A DNA stretch of 64,000 nt from Bradyrhizobium sp. CCGB12 (GCF_024199845.1 NZ_JANADO010000001.1:7316001-7380000); one strand, 5' to 3'; positions 28,667-37,310 are shown, numbered from the stretch's first letter. A program made the numbers and translations. Notes: generated by a model not told the origin, from the letters alone.

Positions 28667-29113
28667 TCAACTCCCGCCGTTCCTGCGCGGCAGCTCGCCG
28701 GTGGGGACGAGCACGGTCTCGCCGGTCGCGACGAGCGCCAGATCGTCCTGCTCATCAGCCGCAAAGAGCTCGGCGCGGGCGAACACCTGCCTGCGCCCGG
28801 CGCGGAGCGTCATTCCCTTGGCGACGAAGTAACGGCCAATGGCCGGCTTCAGGCAGTTCATCGAGAAATGCGACGCGGTGACGGCGCCCACGAGCGTCGC
28901 TGCAGCGAAGCCACAGGCGGTATCGAGCAGGGCCGCGATCAGGCCGGCGTGAAGATGTCCGGAATATTGGGTGAAGTCGTTGCGCCAGTTCATGCGGATG
29001 GTCACCCCGCCGTCGCCGGCTGCGACGACTTCGATGCCTGCAAGGCGATTGAACGCCGCGGATTCGTTGACCGCGTCGAGTGCTTGCAGGTCGAAGCCGG
29101 GTGGCTCGCTCAT
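28667..29113 (-). CDS. PaaI-family hotdog thioesterase
   Basis: A 148-residue hotdog-fold protein. The PaaI/YdiI-type motif QYSGHLHAGLIAALLDTACGFAA is complete, with the HAG turn and the acidic Asp on the central helix. Such enzymes hydrolyse acyl- or phenylacetyl-CoA derivatives. Its ATG (29113) overlaps the TGA of the enoyl-CoA hydratase gene in an ATGA arrangement, so the two are translationally coupled. The start is set by this overlap; the in-frame upstream extension lies inside the hydratase gene. Confidence 0.9.
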   Translation of the reverse strand: MSEPPGFDLQALDAVNESAAFNRLAGIEVVAAGDGGVTIRMNWRNDFTQYSGHLHAGLIAALLDTACGFAAATLVGAVTASHFSMNCLKPAIGRYFVAKGMTLRAGRRQVFARAELFAADEQDDLALVATGETVLVPTGELPRRNGGS

Positions 29114-29913
29114 GCGTGGCTCCATCGCGGCGTGCAGTCCTCGAGGTTGCATCTGACGGCCTCGATATGGTTGGGCGTACCAAGCAGCGCGGCCTGTTCG
29201 GCAGTCTCCGCGGCAAGTCCCCTCGCCACGCCTGAGGTCGCGGACAGGTTCAGCAGGCGCTTGGCTGCACGGATGGCATCGGGGCTACGGCCCGCAATTT
29301 CGCGCGCCATCGCGAGCGCTGCCACCACTGGGTCATCGGCAAGCCGGGTGGCGAAGCCGTAGGCAAGCGCTTCCTCGGCCGAAAAGACGCGCCCGGTATA
29401 GGTCAGCTCACGCACGACGTCCTCGCGGGCGAGGTTGCGCATCAGCTGCGTCCCGCACATGTCGGGCACGAGGCCCCATTTGGTCTCGATGATCGCAAGC
29501 TTTGTCCCGGGCGCGAGATAGCGCAGGTCAGCCCCCAGCGCGAGCTGGAAGCCGCCGCCGAAGGCCACGCCGTGGACCGCGGCGATCACCGGCACCGGCA
29601 GCTCGCGCCACAGCCAGACGAGGTGCTGGGCATAATTGGCGATGCCGTGGGTCCGGCGCGTCAGGTCGATCGGCGGGATCAGCGGCTCGCCATTCGCGGT
29701 GGCGAGCAGGCGGTCCAGGTCGAGGCCCGCGCAAAACGCGCGCCCTTCGCCGGATAGGACCACGGCGCGGACGTCCTTGCGCGCACCAAGCTGCGTGCCG
29801 GCCTCGATGATCGCCTCGAACATCGCGGGGTCGAGCGCATTCATCTTGTCCGGACGATTGAGCCGGAGATGAGCCGCACCTTCCTCGATGGTCAGCGATA
29901 CGCGATTTTCCAT
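29110..29913 (-). CDS. Enoyl-CoA hydratase/isomerase (crotonase) family protein
   Basis: A 267-residue crotonase-fold enzyme. Oxyanion-hole segments GEGRAFCAGLDLDRL and GVAFGGGFQLALGADLRYL are intact, and ETKWGLVPDMCGTQLMRN corresponds to the catalytic loop, with Asp where many hydratases have Gly, a pattern of variant crotonases. Substrate unknown; fatty-acid or aromatic-CoA side chains are likely. Second gene of the minus-strand operon controlled from the 30.3-kb divergent promoter; it overlaps the thioesterase by 4 bases. Confidence 0.9.
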   Translation of the reverse strand: MENRVSLTIEEGAAHLRLNRPDKMNALDPAMFEAIIEAGTQLGARKDVRAVVLSGEGRAFCAGLDLDRLLATANGEPLIPPIDLTRRTHGIANYAQHLVWLWRELPVPVIAAVHGVAFGGGFQLALGADLRYLAPGTKLAIIETKWGLVPDMCGTQLMRNLAREDVVRELTYTGRVFSAEEALAYGFATRLADDPVVAALAMAREIAGRSPDAIRAAKRLLNLSATSGVARGLAAETAEQAALLGTPNHIEAVRCNLEDCTPRWSHA

Positions 29914-29954
29914 GACACCGCTCCGATTGGATGGGTGGCTCGTCGTTGTGACAT

Positions 29955-30305
29955 TCAGTAACCGGCGACCGTCATGACGACGACGGCACTCAGCGCCATC
30001 CAGCCGAAGTGGCGGCCGCGCGTGGCCCATGCATTGGCGAAGGCGGAGAAGCCGAACACACAGGCCATGGTGACGACGATCCAGTGGCGCGCCGGCTCCG
30101 ATCCCATCCAGGGCACCCCGATCAGGAGCACACCGCCGCCGATCCAGGCCACGGTCGAAGCCTGCCAGACCAGGCGGATCAGGGTCCGGAGCCGTTCCGG
30201 CTCGATACGGGCGCGGGCAAAAACCTTGGTCTCGCCGAGAATGCCATGGACGAGGGCCACGGCGATGGTCAGCACGCCGGCACACTGGAGCAAGAGATCG
30301 CGCAT
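29955..30305 (-). CDS. Small four-helix membrane protein, unknown function
   Basis: A 116-residue hydrophobic protein with about four transmembrane helices (LLLQCAGVLTIAVALVHGIL, LVWQASTVAWIGGGVLLIGV, WIVVTMACVFGFSAFANAWA, FGWMALSAVVVMTVAGY). I do not recognise a characterised family. The ATG at 30305 is selected because AGGGAAG is 6 bases upstream. It is the first gene of the minus-strand operon and lies opposite the TetR gene; both flank two palindromic operator-like sites. It ends 41 bases before the crotonase gene. Confidence 0.75.
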   Translation of the reverse strand: MRDLLLQCAGVLTIAVALVHGILGETKVFARARIEPERLRTLIRLVWQASTVAWIGGGVLLIGVPWMGSEPARHWIVVTMACVFGFSAFANAWATRGRHFGWMALSAVVVMTVAGY

Positions 30306-30328
30306 CGCCAACTTCCCTGAAGCTCAGT

Positions 30329-30346
30329 CCATACACCTATGTATGG
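30329..30346. promoter_or_regulatory. Candidate TetR operator, site 1
   Basis: CCATACACCTATGTATGG has 7-bp arms CCATACA/TGTATGG around CCTA. It lies 24 bases upstream of the start of the minus-strand operon and shares ATACAC/TGTAT with site 2. Likely bound by the TetR protein encoded next door. Confidence 0.65.
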
Positions 30347-30375
30347 AGAGATAGGCGCTGGCTCGCTGCCTGTCA

Positions 30376-30389
30376 ATACACTAGTGTAT
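30376..30389. promoter_or_regulatory. Candidate TetR operator, site 2
   Basis: ATACACTAGTGTAT is a perfect 14-bp palindrome 22 bases before the TetR start codon at 30412. It overlaps the alternative in-frame ATG at 30388, which argues that translation begins at 30412. Together with site 1 it would let one repressor block both divergent promoters. Confidence 0.7.
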
Positions 30390-30411
30390 GGTCGAACTTG
30401 GGGAACCGAAC

Positions 30412-30951
30412 ATGACCGAACAGCTATCCGCCGAGGACTGGATCAAGGAGGGGCTGAAGGCGCTCGCCAGAAGCGGCTTCACGGCGTTGAAGGCCGATCC
30501 GCTAGCCAAGCGCATGGGCGTGTCGCGCGGCAGCTTCTACTGGCATTTTGCCGATCTCGGCGCCTTCCACGCGGCCTTGCTGCAACGCTGGCGCGAGATC
30601 GCAGCCGAGCAGATCATCGCCGATGTCGAAGCCGAGCGGGGCGATCCGCTGCAGGCATTGCTGCGCCGGACCTTCAGCGCAAAGCTCGACCTCGAGCGAG
30701 CCGTGCGCAACTGGGCCGCGTTCGAGCCGTCGGCGCAGGCCGCGGTGCGCGCCATCGATCGCCGAAGACTCGACTATATCGAGGACATGCTCGGCCGGCG
30801 CGGCCTTGCGCCGGCCGCTTCGCAGGCGCGTGCGCAAATCCTGTACTGGACTTTCCTCGGCTTCGCGCTTTCGGGAACGGCGCGGCCCACGGCGCGGTTG
30901 GAGACACTGCTCGACGAGATCTCGTCCATGGTTTCGGCCCCCGCCGGATAG
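30412..30951 (+). CDS. TetR/AcrR family transcriptional regulator
   Basis: A 179-residue regulator. The N-terminal helix-turn-helix is clear: [43 protein letters not shown], with the SRGSFYWHF recognition helix of TetR proteins. The C-terminal helical domain would bind a ligand. GGGGAA stands 8 bases before ATG 30412. Divergent from the membrane protein-crotonase-thioesterase-SDR operon, with two palindromes in the 106-base spacer, so it is likely the local repressor, released by a CoA thioester or related compound (inference). Confidence 0.9.
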   Translation: MTEQLSAEDWIKEGLKALARSGFTALKADPLAKRMGVSRGSFYWHFADLGAFHAALLQRWREIAAEQIIADVEAERGDPLQALLRRTFSAKLDLERAVRNWAAFEPSAQAAVRAIDRRRLDYIEDMLGRRGLAPAASQARAQILYWTFLGFALSGTARPTARLETLLDEISSMVSAPAG

Positions 30952-31006
30952 CGACACCGCCGGGACATCTGTGCTAGAGGCCTTGGCGACTGCCGGAGAG
31001 TTGAGA

Positions 31007-31204
31007 ATGAACACGCCCACCGAACGCCCCGAAGCCAGCGTCGATCCCAAATTGCTGGAGATTCTGGTGTGCCCGCTGACCAAGGGCCCGCTGGAGTTCG
31101 ATGCTGCAAAGCAGGAGCTGATCTCGCGCAGCGCCAAGCTCGCTTATCCGATCCGCGACGGCATCCCGATCATGCTGCCGGAAGAGGCGCGCAAGATCGA
31201 TTGA
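31007..31204 (+). CDS. Trm112-family protein
   Basis: A 65-residue protein. [47 protein letters not shown] is the standard bacterial Trm112/YcaR pattern; only one cysteine of the usual zinc set remains (VCP), as in many proteobacterial members. In eukaryotes Trm112 activates methyltransferases; bacterial copies may do likewise. Start at 31007; GGAGAGTTGAG stands just before it. Located 55 bases after the TetR gene. Confidence 0.88.
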   Translation: MNTPTERPEASVDPKLLEILVCPLTKGPLEFDAAKQELISRSAKLAYPIRDGIPIMLPEEARKID

Positions 31205-31268
31205 TGGAAAGCGTACCGGGCCGTCTACCGTTAAGGTGATCCTGTTCTAACCGGAGTATTCTGAGTAC

Positions 31269-32168
31269 TCAGTGCTTCGCAACGGCTCCGCCGCTGAACT
31301 GATAGTTCAGCCCAACCCGAACGAAGTCATAACCCTGATGCACGAAGTTGTACTTCGTCATGACCCCCGGGCTGCTCGGGGGAGATGGACTGACGAGCGT
31401 AACGGAGTTTCCGGGAAGGTCGATGTGGAGCCACTCTAGTTTTGCGGTCCATCGGTCGGCGAACCGCCACTCCCCACCCAGGCCGGCTGACCAGCCGACC
31501 GATGTCTGCCGGCTGCTTCCCGAATAACAGTTCGGCGGCGATCCAGGAGCGTTGGAGCAGGCAAAGGTGAAATTGCCGCTGGGATCAGAAAAACCGGTCG
31601 CCACGTTAATACCCGGGGGTGGGGTCAAGCCGATTGAAGCGCTTGTGTTCGTCTGTCCATAGGCCAGGCCTCCCGTGCCGTAGAGAAGCAAGTCGGGTGT
31701 GGCCAGAAAGCCCAGCCGGGCGCGCACCGTTCCGAACCACTCAAGATTCCGGGTCGTGTTCGAGGTAAACTGAAGGTTGGGAATGGCTGTAGCTGCCGAG
31801 CGGATGTCGGAGCCGTGTATGTCAGACCATTGGATGTCGGCTTCGATGCCGGCAACGAAGCGATCCGACAACTGCCAATTGACGCCTGCTTGTCCGCCCG
31901 CCATCGCGCCTTCCTGCGCGAACCTGGTATCGAAGGATCCGGGCGGGAGGACCACCGCGAAGAGAAGCGCCGATGCGGGATCGACTGCCACGTTCGAACT
32001 CGTGGCATCGCTCCAGCCATACCCGGCGTTCAGCCCGGCGTAAAAACCGGTCCAGCTGGCGACCGGAGCAGCAATCGATGAAGGCGTCTTGGCAGGCACA
32101 TCTGCCGCAAATGCAGGAATGACCGACGCCACAAAAAAGATCGCGGCAAGTTTGGCAATTTGTTGCAT
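31269..32168 (-). CDS. Outer-membrane beta-barrel porin-like protein (Omp25/Omp31 type)
   Basis: A 299-residue exported protein. A signal peptide ends AFAAD (about residue 22). The mature protein begins with a short Pro/Ala linker and WTGFYAGLNAGYGWSD, the usual first strand of the rhizobial Omp25/Omp31 family, and alternates polar and hydrophobic residues in beta strands to the C-terminal GGEWRFADRWTAKLEWLHIDL and YDFVRVGLNYQF. A structural outer-membrane protein is likely. An IS630 element is inserted 12 bases upstream of its ATG, removing the native leader and promoter to beyond 1 kb. Confidence 0.9.
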   Translation of the reverse strand: MQQIAKLAAIFFVASVIPAFAADVPAKTPSSIAAPVASWTGFYAGLNAGYGWSDATSSNVAVDPASALLFAVVLPPGSFDTRFAQEGAMAGGQAGVNWQLSDRFVAGIEADIQWSDIHGSDIRSAATAIPNLQFTSNTTRNLEWFGTVRARLGFLATPDLLLYGTGGLAYGQTNTSASIGLTPPPGINVATGFSDPSGNFTFACSNAPGSPPNCYSGSSRQTSVGWSAGLGGEWRFADRWTAKLEWLHIDLPGNSVTLVSPSPPSSPGVMTKYNFVHQGYDFVRVGLNYQFSGGAVAKH

Positions 32169-32271
32169 TCCGATTCCCTAGAGCCTTTCATTGCTTAATT
32201 GAATCGGAGGGGATTCCGGTTTTTGGCGGATTGTGATTCAAGATGCTGACTGGATTGGAGGCCAGCATCGC

Positions 32272-32658
32272 ATGACCCGACCTCTTTCCCTGGATCTTCG
32301 CGAGCGTGTGGTGGCTGCGGTTTTGGCGGGCGAGAGCTGCCGGTCTGTGGCGGAACGGTTTGGTGTTGCGGTCTCGTCGGTTGTGAAGTGGTCACAGCGG
32401 CAGCGGGCGACCGGCTCGGTTGTGCCTGGCAAGATGGGCGGTCACCGCAAGCCTGTGCTCGATCCGCACCGCGCCTTCATCGTCGAGCGGATCACTCAAA
32501 CGCCGCACCTGACGCTGCATGGTCTGAAGGCGGAACTGGCAGCCCGTGGGGTCAAGGTCTCACACAACGCGGTCTGGCTGTTCCTGCGCCGGGAAGGGCT
32601 GCGGTTCAAAAAAAACACTGTTCGCCCTCGAACAGGCTCGCGCCGACGTCTCGCGTAG
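32272..32658 (+). CDS. IS630 transposase, first reading frame (helix-turn-helix part)
   Basis: 128 codons in the upstream frame. MTRPLSLDLRERVVAAVLAG followed by CRSVAERFGVAVSSVVKW is the N-terminal DNA-binding domain of IS630 transposases, and HLTLHGLKAELAARGVKVSHNAVW a second helix-turn-helix. The true homology stops at RREGLRFKK, where an A8 run (32608-32615) occurs; beyond it this frame is out of register and ends at 32658. The full enzyme needs a +1 (or -2) change to the next frame. Confidence 0.88.
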   Translation: MTRPLSLDLRERVVAAVLAGESCRSVAERFGVAVSSVVKWSQRQRATGSVVPGKMGGHRKPVLDPHRAFIVERITQTPHLTLHGLKAELAARGVKVSHNAVWLFLRREGLRFKKNTVRPRTGSRRRLA

Positions 32659-33220
32659 GCGCCAGCGTTGGCGATCCTGGCAGGCCGGACTTGATCCGGG
32701 CCGGCTCGTCTTCATCGATGAGACCTGGATCAAGACCAACATGGCCCCTTTGCGGGGCTGGGGCCCCAAAGGGGCACGCCTGCGCGGCTTCGCCCCACAC
32801 GGTCACTGGCGTACCCTCACATTCCTCGGCGCGCTCCGCCATGACCAACTCACGGCACCCTGCGTCTTCGACGGCCCGATCAACGGCGAATGCTTCCGCG
32901 CTTATGTGAAGCACCTTCTCCTGCCAACCCTGCGCGAAGGCGACATCGTCATTCTCGACAATCTCGGAAGCCACAAGTCCAAAGCTGTCAGGCAGATGAT
33001 CCAGGCTGCTGGCGCCAGGCTCTGGTACCTGCCGCCATACTCGCCCGACCTCAACCCGATCGAACAGGCCTTCTCCAAGATCAAACACTGGATGCGGCAA
33101 GCTCAGAAGCGCACCATCGAGGACACTTGGCGCCACATCGGTCACCTCGTCCACGACATCCAGCCTCGCGAATGCGCCAACTACTTCGCCAACGCCGGTT
33201 ACGCTTCAGTCAAAATGTGA
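32612..33220 (+). CDS. IS630 transposase, second reading frame (DDE catalytic part)
   Basis: This frame continues the homology after the A8 run: KKTLFALEQARADVSRRRQRW, then the DDE triad of IS630: FIDETWIKTNM, VILDNLGSHKS and LPPYSPDLNPIEQAFSKIK. The catalytic domain is intact, so the element may still be active if the frameshift is productive. No independent start codon with a ribosome site is seen near 32612; it is probably made only as a fusion with the first frame. The position given as the start is where homology resumes. Confidence 0.85.
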   Translation, partial: KTLFALEQARADVSRRRQRWRSWQAGLDPGRLVFIDETWIKTNMAPLRGWGPKGARLRGFAPHGHWRTLTFLGALRHDQLTAPCVFDGPINGECFRAYVKHLLLPTLREGDIVILDNLGSHKSKAVRQMIQAAGARLWYLPPYSPDLNPIEQAFSKIKHWMRQAQKRTIEDTWRHIGHLVHDIQPRECANYFANAGYASVKM

Positions 33221-33348
33221 AACGCTCTAGAGCTTCGAAAGCATAGCAGAAAAAGTTCCGTTGAGCACAGAGCATTCTCCCTGGGATCATGGAGTCCGAT
33301 CTGAGCTCCGCTCCGCTGCGCTTGTCCGGGACGGCGAGAGAAGAGGGC

Positions 33349-34569
33349 CTACAACGCCTCGCCCTTCAGCAGCCGCGGCACCTCGCCAGTGAGGCCGGCC
33401 GCCTGGCGGATGAAGAGATTCTTCAACGGCGGGGCGCGATCGACGAGGCCGAGACCGATGTCGCGGACGGTGCGCAGCAAGGTCGACTGGTTGGAGAACA
33501 GGAAGTTCAGCGAGTTGGTGGCAACGCCCATCGCCATGGTGTCGAACCGGCGCCAGCGCTGGTAGCGTTCGAGCACGTCGGCGCCGCCGATGTCCATGCC
33601 GAGCCGCGCCGAATCGACGACCACCTCGGCCAGCGCCGCGACGTCCTTCAGCCCCATGTTGAGGCCCTGGCCGGCGATCGGGTGGATGACATGGGCGGCA
33701 TCGCCGACCAGCGCGAGGCGCTCGGCGATGAAGGAGCGCGCGACGAAATAGGACAGCGGAAACGCGCGCGGCTTGTCGAGCGCCTTGACCTCGCCGAGAT
33801 GCAGACCGAAGCGCTGCTCGAGCTCGCCGTGAAATTCCGCTTCGCTCAGCGCGATGATGCGCGCGGCCTCAGCTCGGCGCTCGGTCCATACCAGCGAGGA
33901 GCGTTTTCCCGAGAGCGGCAGGATCGCGAATGGGCCCGCGGGCAGAAAATGCTCTTCGGCGCGGCCCTCGTGATCGCGCTCGTGACCGACGGTGACGACA
34001 ATGCCGGACTGGTCATACTCCCAGCCGTGAGTGACAATCCCGGCGCGCTCGCGCAGCTTTGATCTGGCGCCATCGGCAGCGACCAGGAGGCTCGCCGCGA
34101 CCACGCTGCCATCGCCAAGCGTCACCTCGATGCCTTCGGGGCGCGCATCGTAAGACGACACCGTGGTGGCGCGCAGATCGACGCCCTCGGCTTCCGCACG
34201 CACCACCAGAGCGTCGATCAAGCGGCGGTTCTCGATCATATGCGCGAAGGGCTCGCCCGGCGCGACATCGCCGGCGAAGTTCAGGAACACCGGGCGGGTG
34301 GCGTCTTCCAGCCTGGAATCAGTGACGACCATGTCGAGGATCGGCTGCGCTTCGCCGCGAACGTCGTCCCAGGCCCCGACGGCCTCGAACAGGCGGCGGC
34401 AGGCCGCCACGATCGCGGTGGCGCGCGGGTCCCGGCTCGGACGCATGCTGAGCGCGGGATCGGCGACGATGACGGGAATCTCGGGCCCGAGCCCCTGGCG
34501 CAGCGCCAGGGCCAGCGCCAAGCCTGCAAACGCGCCGCCACCAATGACAATGCTACCCTGTACCGACAT
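33349..34569 (-). CDS. UbiH/UbiF/COQ6-family FAD-dependent hydroxylase
   Basis: A 406-residue flavoprotein monooxygenase of ubiquinone synthesis. The N-terminal dinucleotide-binding motif IVIGGGAFAGLALALAL, the mid-protein DGARSKLRERAGI and the C-terminal FAD-binding RLALVGDAAHVIHPIAGQGLNMGLKD are all present, the last being the signature of UbiH/UbiF/Coq6. Which ring position it hydroxylates cannot be said. ATG 34569 directly precedes the Rossmann strand; the longer in-frame extension has no similarity. Divergent from tesB. Confidence 0.9.
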   Translation of the reverse strand: MSVQGSIVIGGGAFAGLALALALRQGLGPEIPVIVADPALSMRPSRDPRATAIVAACRRLFEAVGAWDDVRGEAQPILDMVVTDSRLEDATRPVFLNFAGDVAPGEPFAHMIENRRLIDALVVRAEAEGVDLRATTVSSYDARPEGIEVTLGDGSVVAASLLVAADGARSKLRERAGIVTHGWEYDQSGIVVTVGHERDHEGRAEEHFLPAGPFAILPLSGKRSSLVWTERRAEAARIIALSEAEFHGELEQRFGLHLGEVKALDKPRAFPLSYFVARSFIAERLALVGDAAHVIHPIAGQGLNMGLKDVAALAEVVVDSARLGMDIGGADVLERYQRWRRFDTMAMGVATNSLNFLFSNQSTLLRTVRDIGLGLVDRAPPLKNLFIRQAAGLTGEVPRLLKGEAL

Positions 34570-34660
34570 ACCCAGCGTTCCCGGCCAAATTCCTGGTCTT
34601 GCTAGCAGACTTGAGGTGGGCGAAACAGTGCGGTGAAACAAGGGCGGAACGGGTCCGTTC

Positions 34661-34755
34661 CGTCATTCCGGGGCGCGCGCAAGCGCGAGCCGGACTCCAG
34701 AGGTTTTCAGCCCGAGATTCCGGGCTCATCGCTGGCGCGATGCCCCGGAATGACG
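34661..34755. repeat. Palindromic repeat, family B copy
   Basis: CGTCATTCCGGGGCGCGCGC at the left is complementary to GATGCCCCGGAATGACG at the right; the interior has GAGATTCCGGGCTC. It shares arms with 13598-13690 and 60282-60371. It ends at 34755, overlapping a possible upstream ATG of tesB, which makes the ATG at 34777 the better start. Confidence 0.8.
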
Positions 34756-34776
34756 AAATTCTTTGAAAGCACCATC

Positions 34777-35640
34777 ATGTCCAAAAGCCTGATCGACCTC
34801 ATTTCGATCCTCGACCTCGAGCAACTCGAGGTGAATTTGTTTCGCGGCAACAGCCCGAAGACGAGCTGGCAGCGGGTCTTTGGAGGCCAGGTGATCGGGC
34901 AGGCGATGGTGGCCGCCTGTCGCACGGTCGAGGGACGGCTGCCGCATTCGCTGCATTGCTATTTCATCCTGCCGGGCGACCCGCAGATCCCGATCATCTA
35001 CCAGGTCGAGCGTTTGCGCGACGGCAAGAGCTATTCGACGCGCCGCGTCACCGCGATCCAGCACGGCAATGCGATCTTCTCGATCATGGTGTCGTTCCAC
35101 GCCGAGGAAGAGAGCGCGTTCGACCATCAGGACAAGATGCCCGACGTGCCGCCGCCGGAAAAGCTCACGGCGGAGGAGGTGGCCAAGCAGCCGATGTTCA
35201 AGGAGATGCCGGAGTTCATCCGCCGCTATTACGAATCCGACCGTCCGATCGAGCTGCGACCGGTCGAGCTCGGGCGCTATTTCGGCCAGAAGATCGACGA
35301 TGGCCGCATCCATGTCTGGATCAAGACCGCGGCGACGCTGCCGGACGATCCGGCGCTGCACATGTGCGCGCTCGCCTACGCCTCGGACTTCTCGCTGCTG
35401 GATGCGATCATGGCGCGCTATGGCCGCACGCTGTTCGACAAGCGCATGATGCCGGCGAGCCTCGACCACGCGATGTGGTTTCACCGCCCGTTCCGCGCCG
35501 ACGAATGGCTGCTCTACGCGCAGGATTCGCCGAGCGCGCGAGGCGGCCGCGGCCTGACCCGCGGCTCGATCTTCAAGCCGGATGGCACGCTGATCGCCTC
35601 CGTCGCGCAGGAAGGCTCGGTGCGCGAGCGCAGGAGCTGA
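34777..35640 (+). CDS. tesB: Acyl-CoA thioesterase II
   Basis: A 287-residue double-hotdog thioesterase hydrolysing acyl-CoA to free fatty acid and CoA. Typical segments: FGGQVIGQAMVAACRTVEGR, LHCYFILPGDPQIPIIYQVERLRDGKSYSTRRV, and in the second half LAYASDFSLLDAIM with the catalytic Asp and LDHAMWFHRPFRADEWLLYAQDSPSARGGRGL. Length is normal. The start at 34777 is preferred as the frame before it is repeat sequence. The neighbour upstream is a divergent UbiH-like gene. Confidence 0.93.
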   Translation: MSKSLIDLISILDLEQLEVNLFRGNSPKTSWQRVFGGQVIGQAMVAACRTVEGRLPHSLHCYFILPGDPQIPIIYQVERLRDGKSYSTRRVTAIQHGNAIFSIMVSFHAEEESAFDHQDKMPDVPPPEKLTAEEVAKQPMFKEMPEFIRRYYESDRPIELRPVELGRYFGQKIDDGRIHVWIKTAATLPDDPALHMCALAYASDFSLLDAIMARYGRTLFDKRMMPASLDHAMWFHRPFRADEWLLYAQDSPSARGGRGLTRGSIFKPDGTLIASVAQEGSVRERRS

Positions 35641-35692
35641 TTATCTGCTGATCATCTCAGGCCCGGCGCTCGTCGCGCTTGAGATTTCTCGA

Positions 35693-36592
35693 TCACGCCG
35701 ACCCGCGCGGCGCGAGCTCGGTCTGCGACGCGAACCAGTTCATGATCCAGCGATACACCCACGGGATCGGGATGATGAGGCTGCACAGGATTGCAGCCAC
35801 GATGCCCCGCCAGAGGATCCCGAGACCACTGCCCTTGAAGATGATCTCGCGCCGTGTGCCTTCGATGCTGCGGCAGAACCAGCGCATCTGCGCCGCGGCG
35901 ACCCAGGCCCAGCCGATGATGGTGATGATCGAGATCGCGAACAGCAGGTTCCAGCCGACATAGGCCCAGATCGAGCCCGTGAAGGCCAAGCCCAGCGGCT
36001 GATCGTTGGAGGCGAGGTTCGCGACCATCCATTTGATCAGGAGCCAGTAGAGGACGATCTGCACGATGAACAGCAGGTTGCTCAAGATCTGGCTACCGAT
36101 GAAGGCGATCACGATCGCCAGAACGATGAAGCCGAAATACCACGGCAGCAGCGTCATCGCATTGCCGGTGAAGCTGAGGTTCGGCCGCCCCGGAACCCTC
36201 ACGCAGGACACGATCCATTTCGTGTACCAGACGAACACCCACGGCGCCGGGATGACGAGGATCATGCCGATCAGCAGGACGATGCTGCGCCAGGTGAACT
36301 CGAGGATGCCGAAATCGACCGAGAGCGATCCTCCGCTGCCGGTCGCAGCGTAGCCGTCAGCGCCGCCGTAGCCGCTCCCGCCCATCATCGGCGGACCGCC
36401 GGTCGGGACCATCGGCGGCGCGCCGCCGCCGATCAGGCCGGGAATTTCGGCGGCCTTCTGCCAGCCGGCCATGCCCTCGGTCCAGACCAGGGTGTCCGGG
36501 CGCACGACGCCTTGGGCGACGAGGTCGCGAAATTGTCCCTCCGGAAAGGGCCCCTGCTGCTTGCCCTCGGATGCGTAGAACCAACTCGCCAT
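35693..36592 (-). CDS. GYF_2 (DUF4339) domain membrane protein
   Basis: A 299-residue protein. The N-terminal WFYASEGKQQGPFPEGQFRDLVAQG...LVWTEGMAGWQKAAEI is a GYF_2/DUF4339 domain, a small module that likely binds proline-rich partners. A Gly/Pro-rich linker (about 55-90) leads to six predicted membrane helices resembling DUF898/YjgN-like regions. The role is unknown. ATG at 36592. It is divergent from glnK1, separated by about 250 bases. Confidence 0.8.
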   Translation of the reverse strand: MASWFYASEGKQQGPFPEGQFRDLVAQGVVRPDTLVWTEGMAGWQKAAEIPGLIGGGAPPMVPTGGPPMMGGSGYGGADGYAATGSGGSLSVDFGILEFTWRSIVLLIGMILVIPAPWVFVWYTKWIVSCVRVPGRPNLSFTGNAMTLLPWYFGFIVLAIVIAFIGSQILSNLLFIVQIVLYWLLIKWMVANLASNDQPLGLAFTGSIWAYVGWNLLFAISIITIIGWAWVAAAQMRWFCRSIEGTRREIIFKGSGLGILWRGIVAAILCSLIIPIPWVYRWIMNWFASQTELAPRGSA

Positions 36593-36788
36593 GTCGCGCC
36601 CCCTCAAACATACTTATGTACCGGCCGGGATGTTTGGGTTCACCGCATCCATGCCAAAAATGCATTGTGAAGGATGAACAGCTGCCCTGTACAGAGGCGG
36701 TCGTTCACATGGCCTCCCTTGGCCAAACGTTTTTCCGCTTCAATCTGCAAGTTTTTTGTGCCATTTGCCCGGAAAGATGCCAGATTGA

Positions 36789-37178
<390 letters not shown>

Positions 37179-37188
37179 CTTTTTGTTT

Positions 37189-37239
37189 GACGCGTTTTCT
37201 TTGTGCGAACCGGCATCTGCTTCGCTCGAAAACGCTCTG
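37189..37239. repeat. Inverted repeat in glnK-amtB spacer
   Basis: TGACGCGTTTTCT at the left and CGAAAACGCTCTGA at the right are near reverse complements around CGAACCGGCATCTGCTTCG. The same type of GCGTTTTC/GAAAACGC arm is a dispersed intergenic repeat in related genomes. It lies between the stop of glnK1 and the start of amtB1 and could attenuate or protect the transcript. Confidence 0.65.
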
Positions 37240-37310
37240 ATGCATCTTCTTCGATCGCACCGGGCAACGGCGCCACAGCGTGCGACGTCATCACTGCTGG
37301 GGGAGACGAC

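Larger units (their letters stand above)
32179..33229 (+). mobile_element. IS630-family insertion sequence with TA target duplication
   Basis: The element spans 32181-33227 (1047 bases) and is flanked by TA at 32179-32180 and 33228-33229, the invariant target of IS630/Tc1-mariner elements. Its ends are inverted repeats: GAGCCTTTCA on the left and TGAAACGCTC on the right (9 of 10 matching), with weaker similarity further in. It encodes a two-frame transposase. Removing it restores a continuous leader for the minus-strand porin gene. It appears full length. Confidence 0.88.

Noticed and set aside
36745-36775. Possible sigma-54 site on the minus strand upstream of the GYF_2 gene (TGGCAC and TTGCA)
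   Set aside because: The spacing between the two elements is 7 bases instead of 5, which sigma-54 does not tolerate, and it points away from glnK1.
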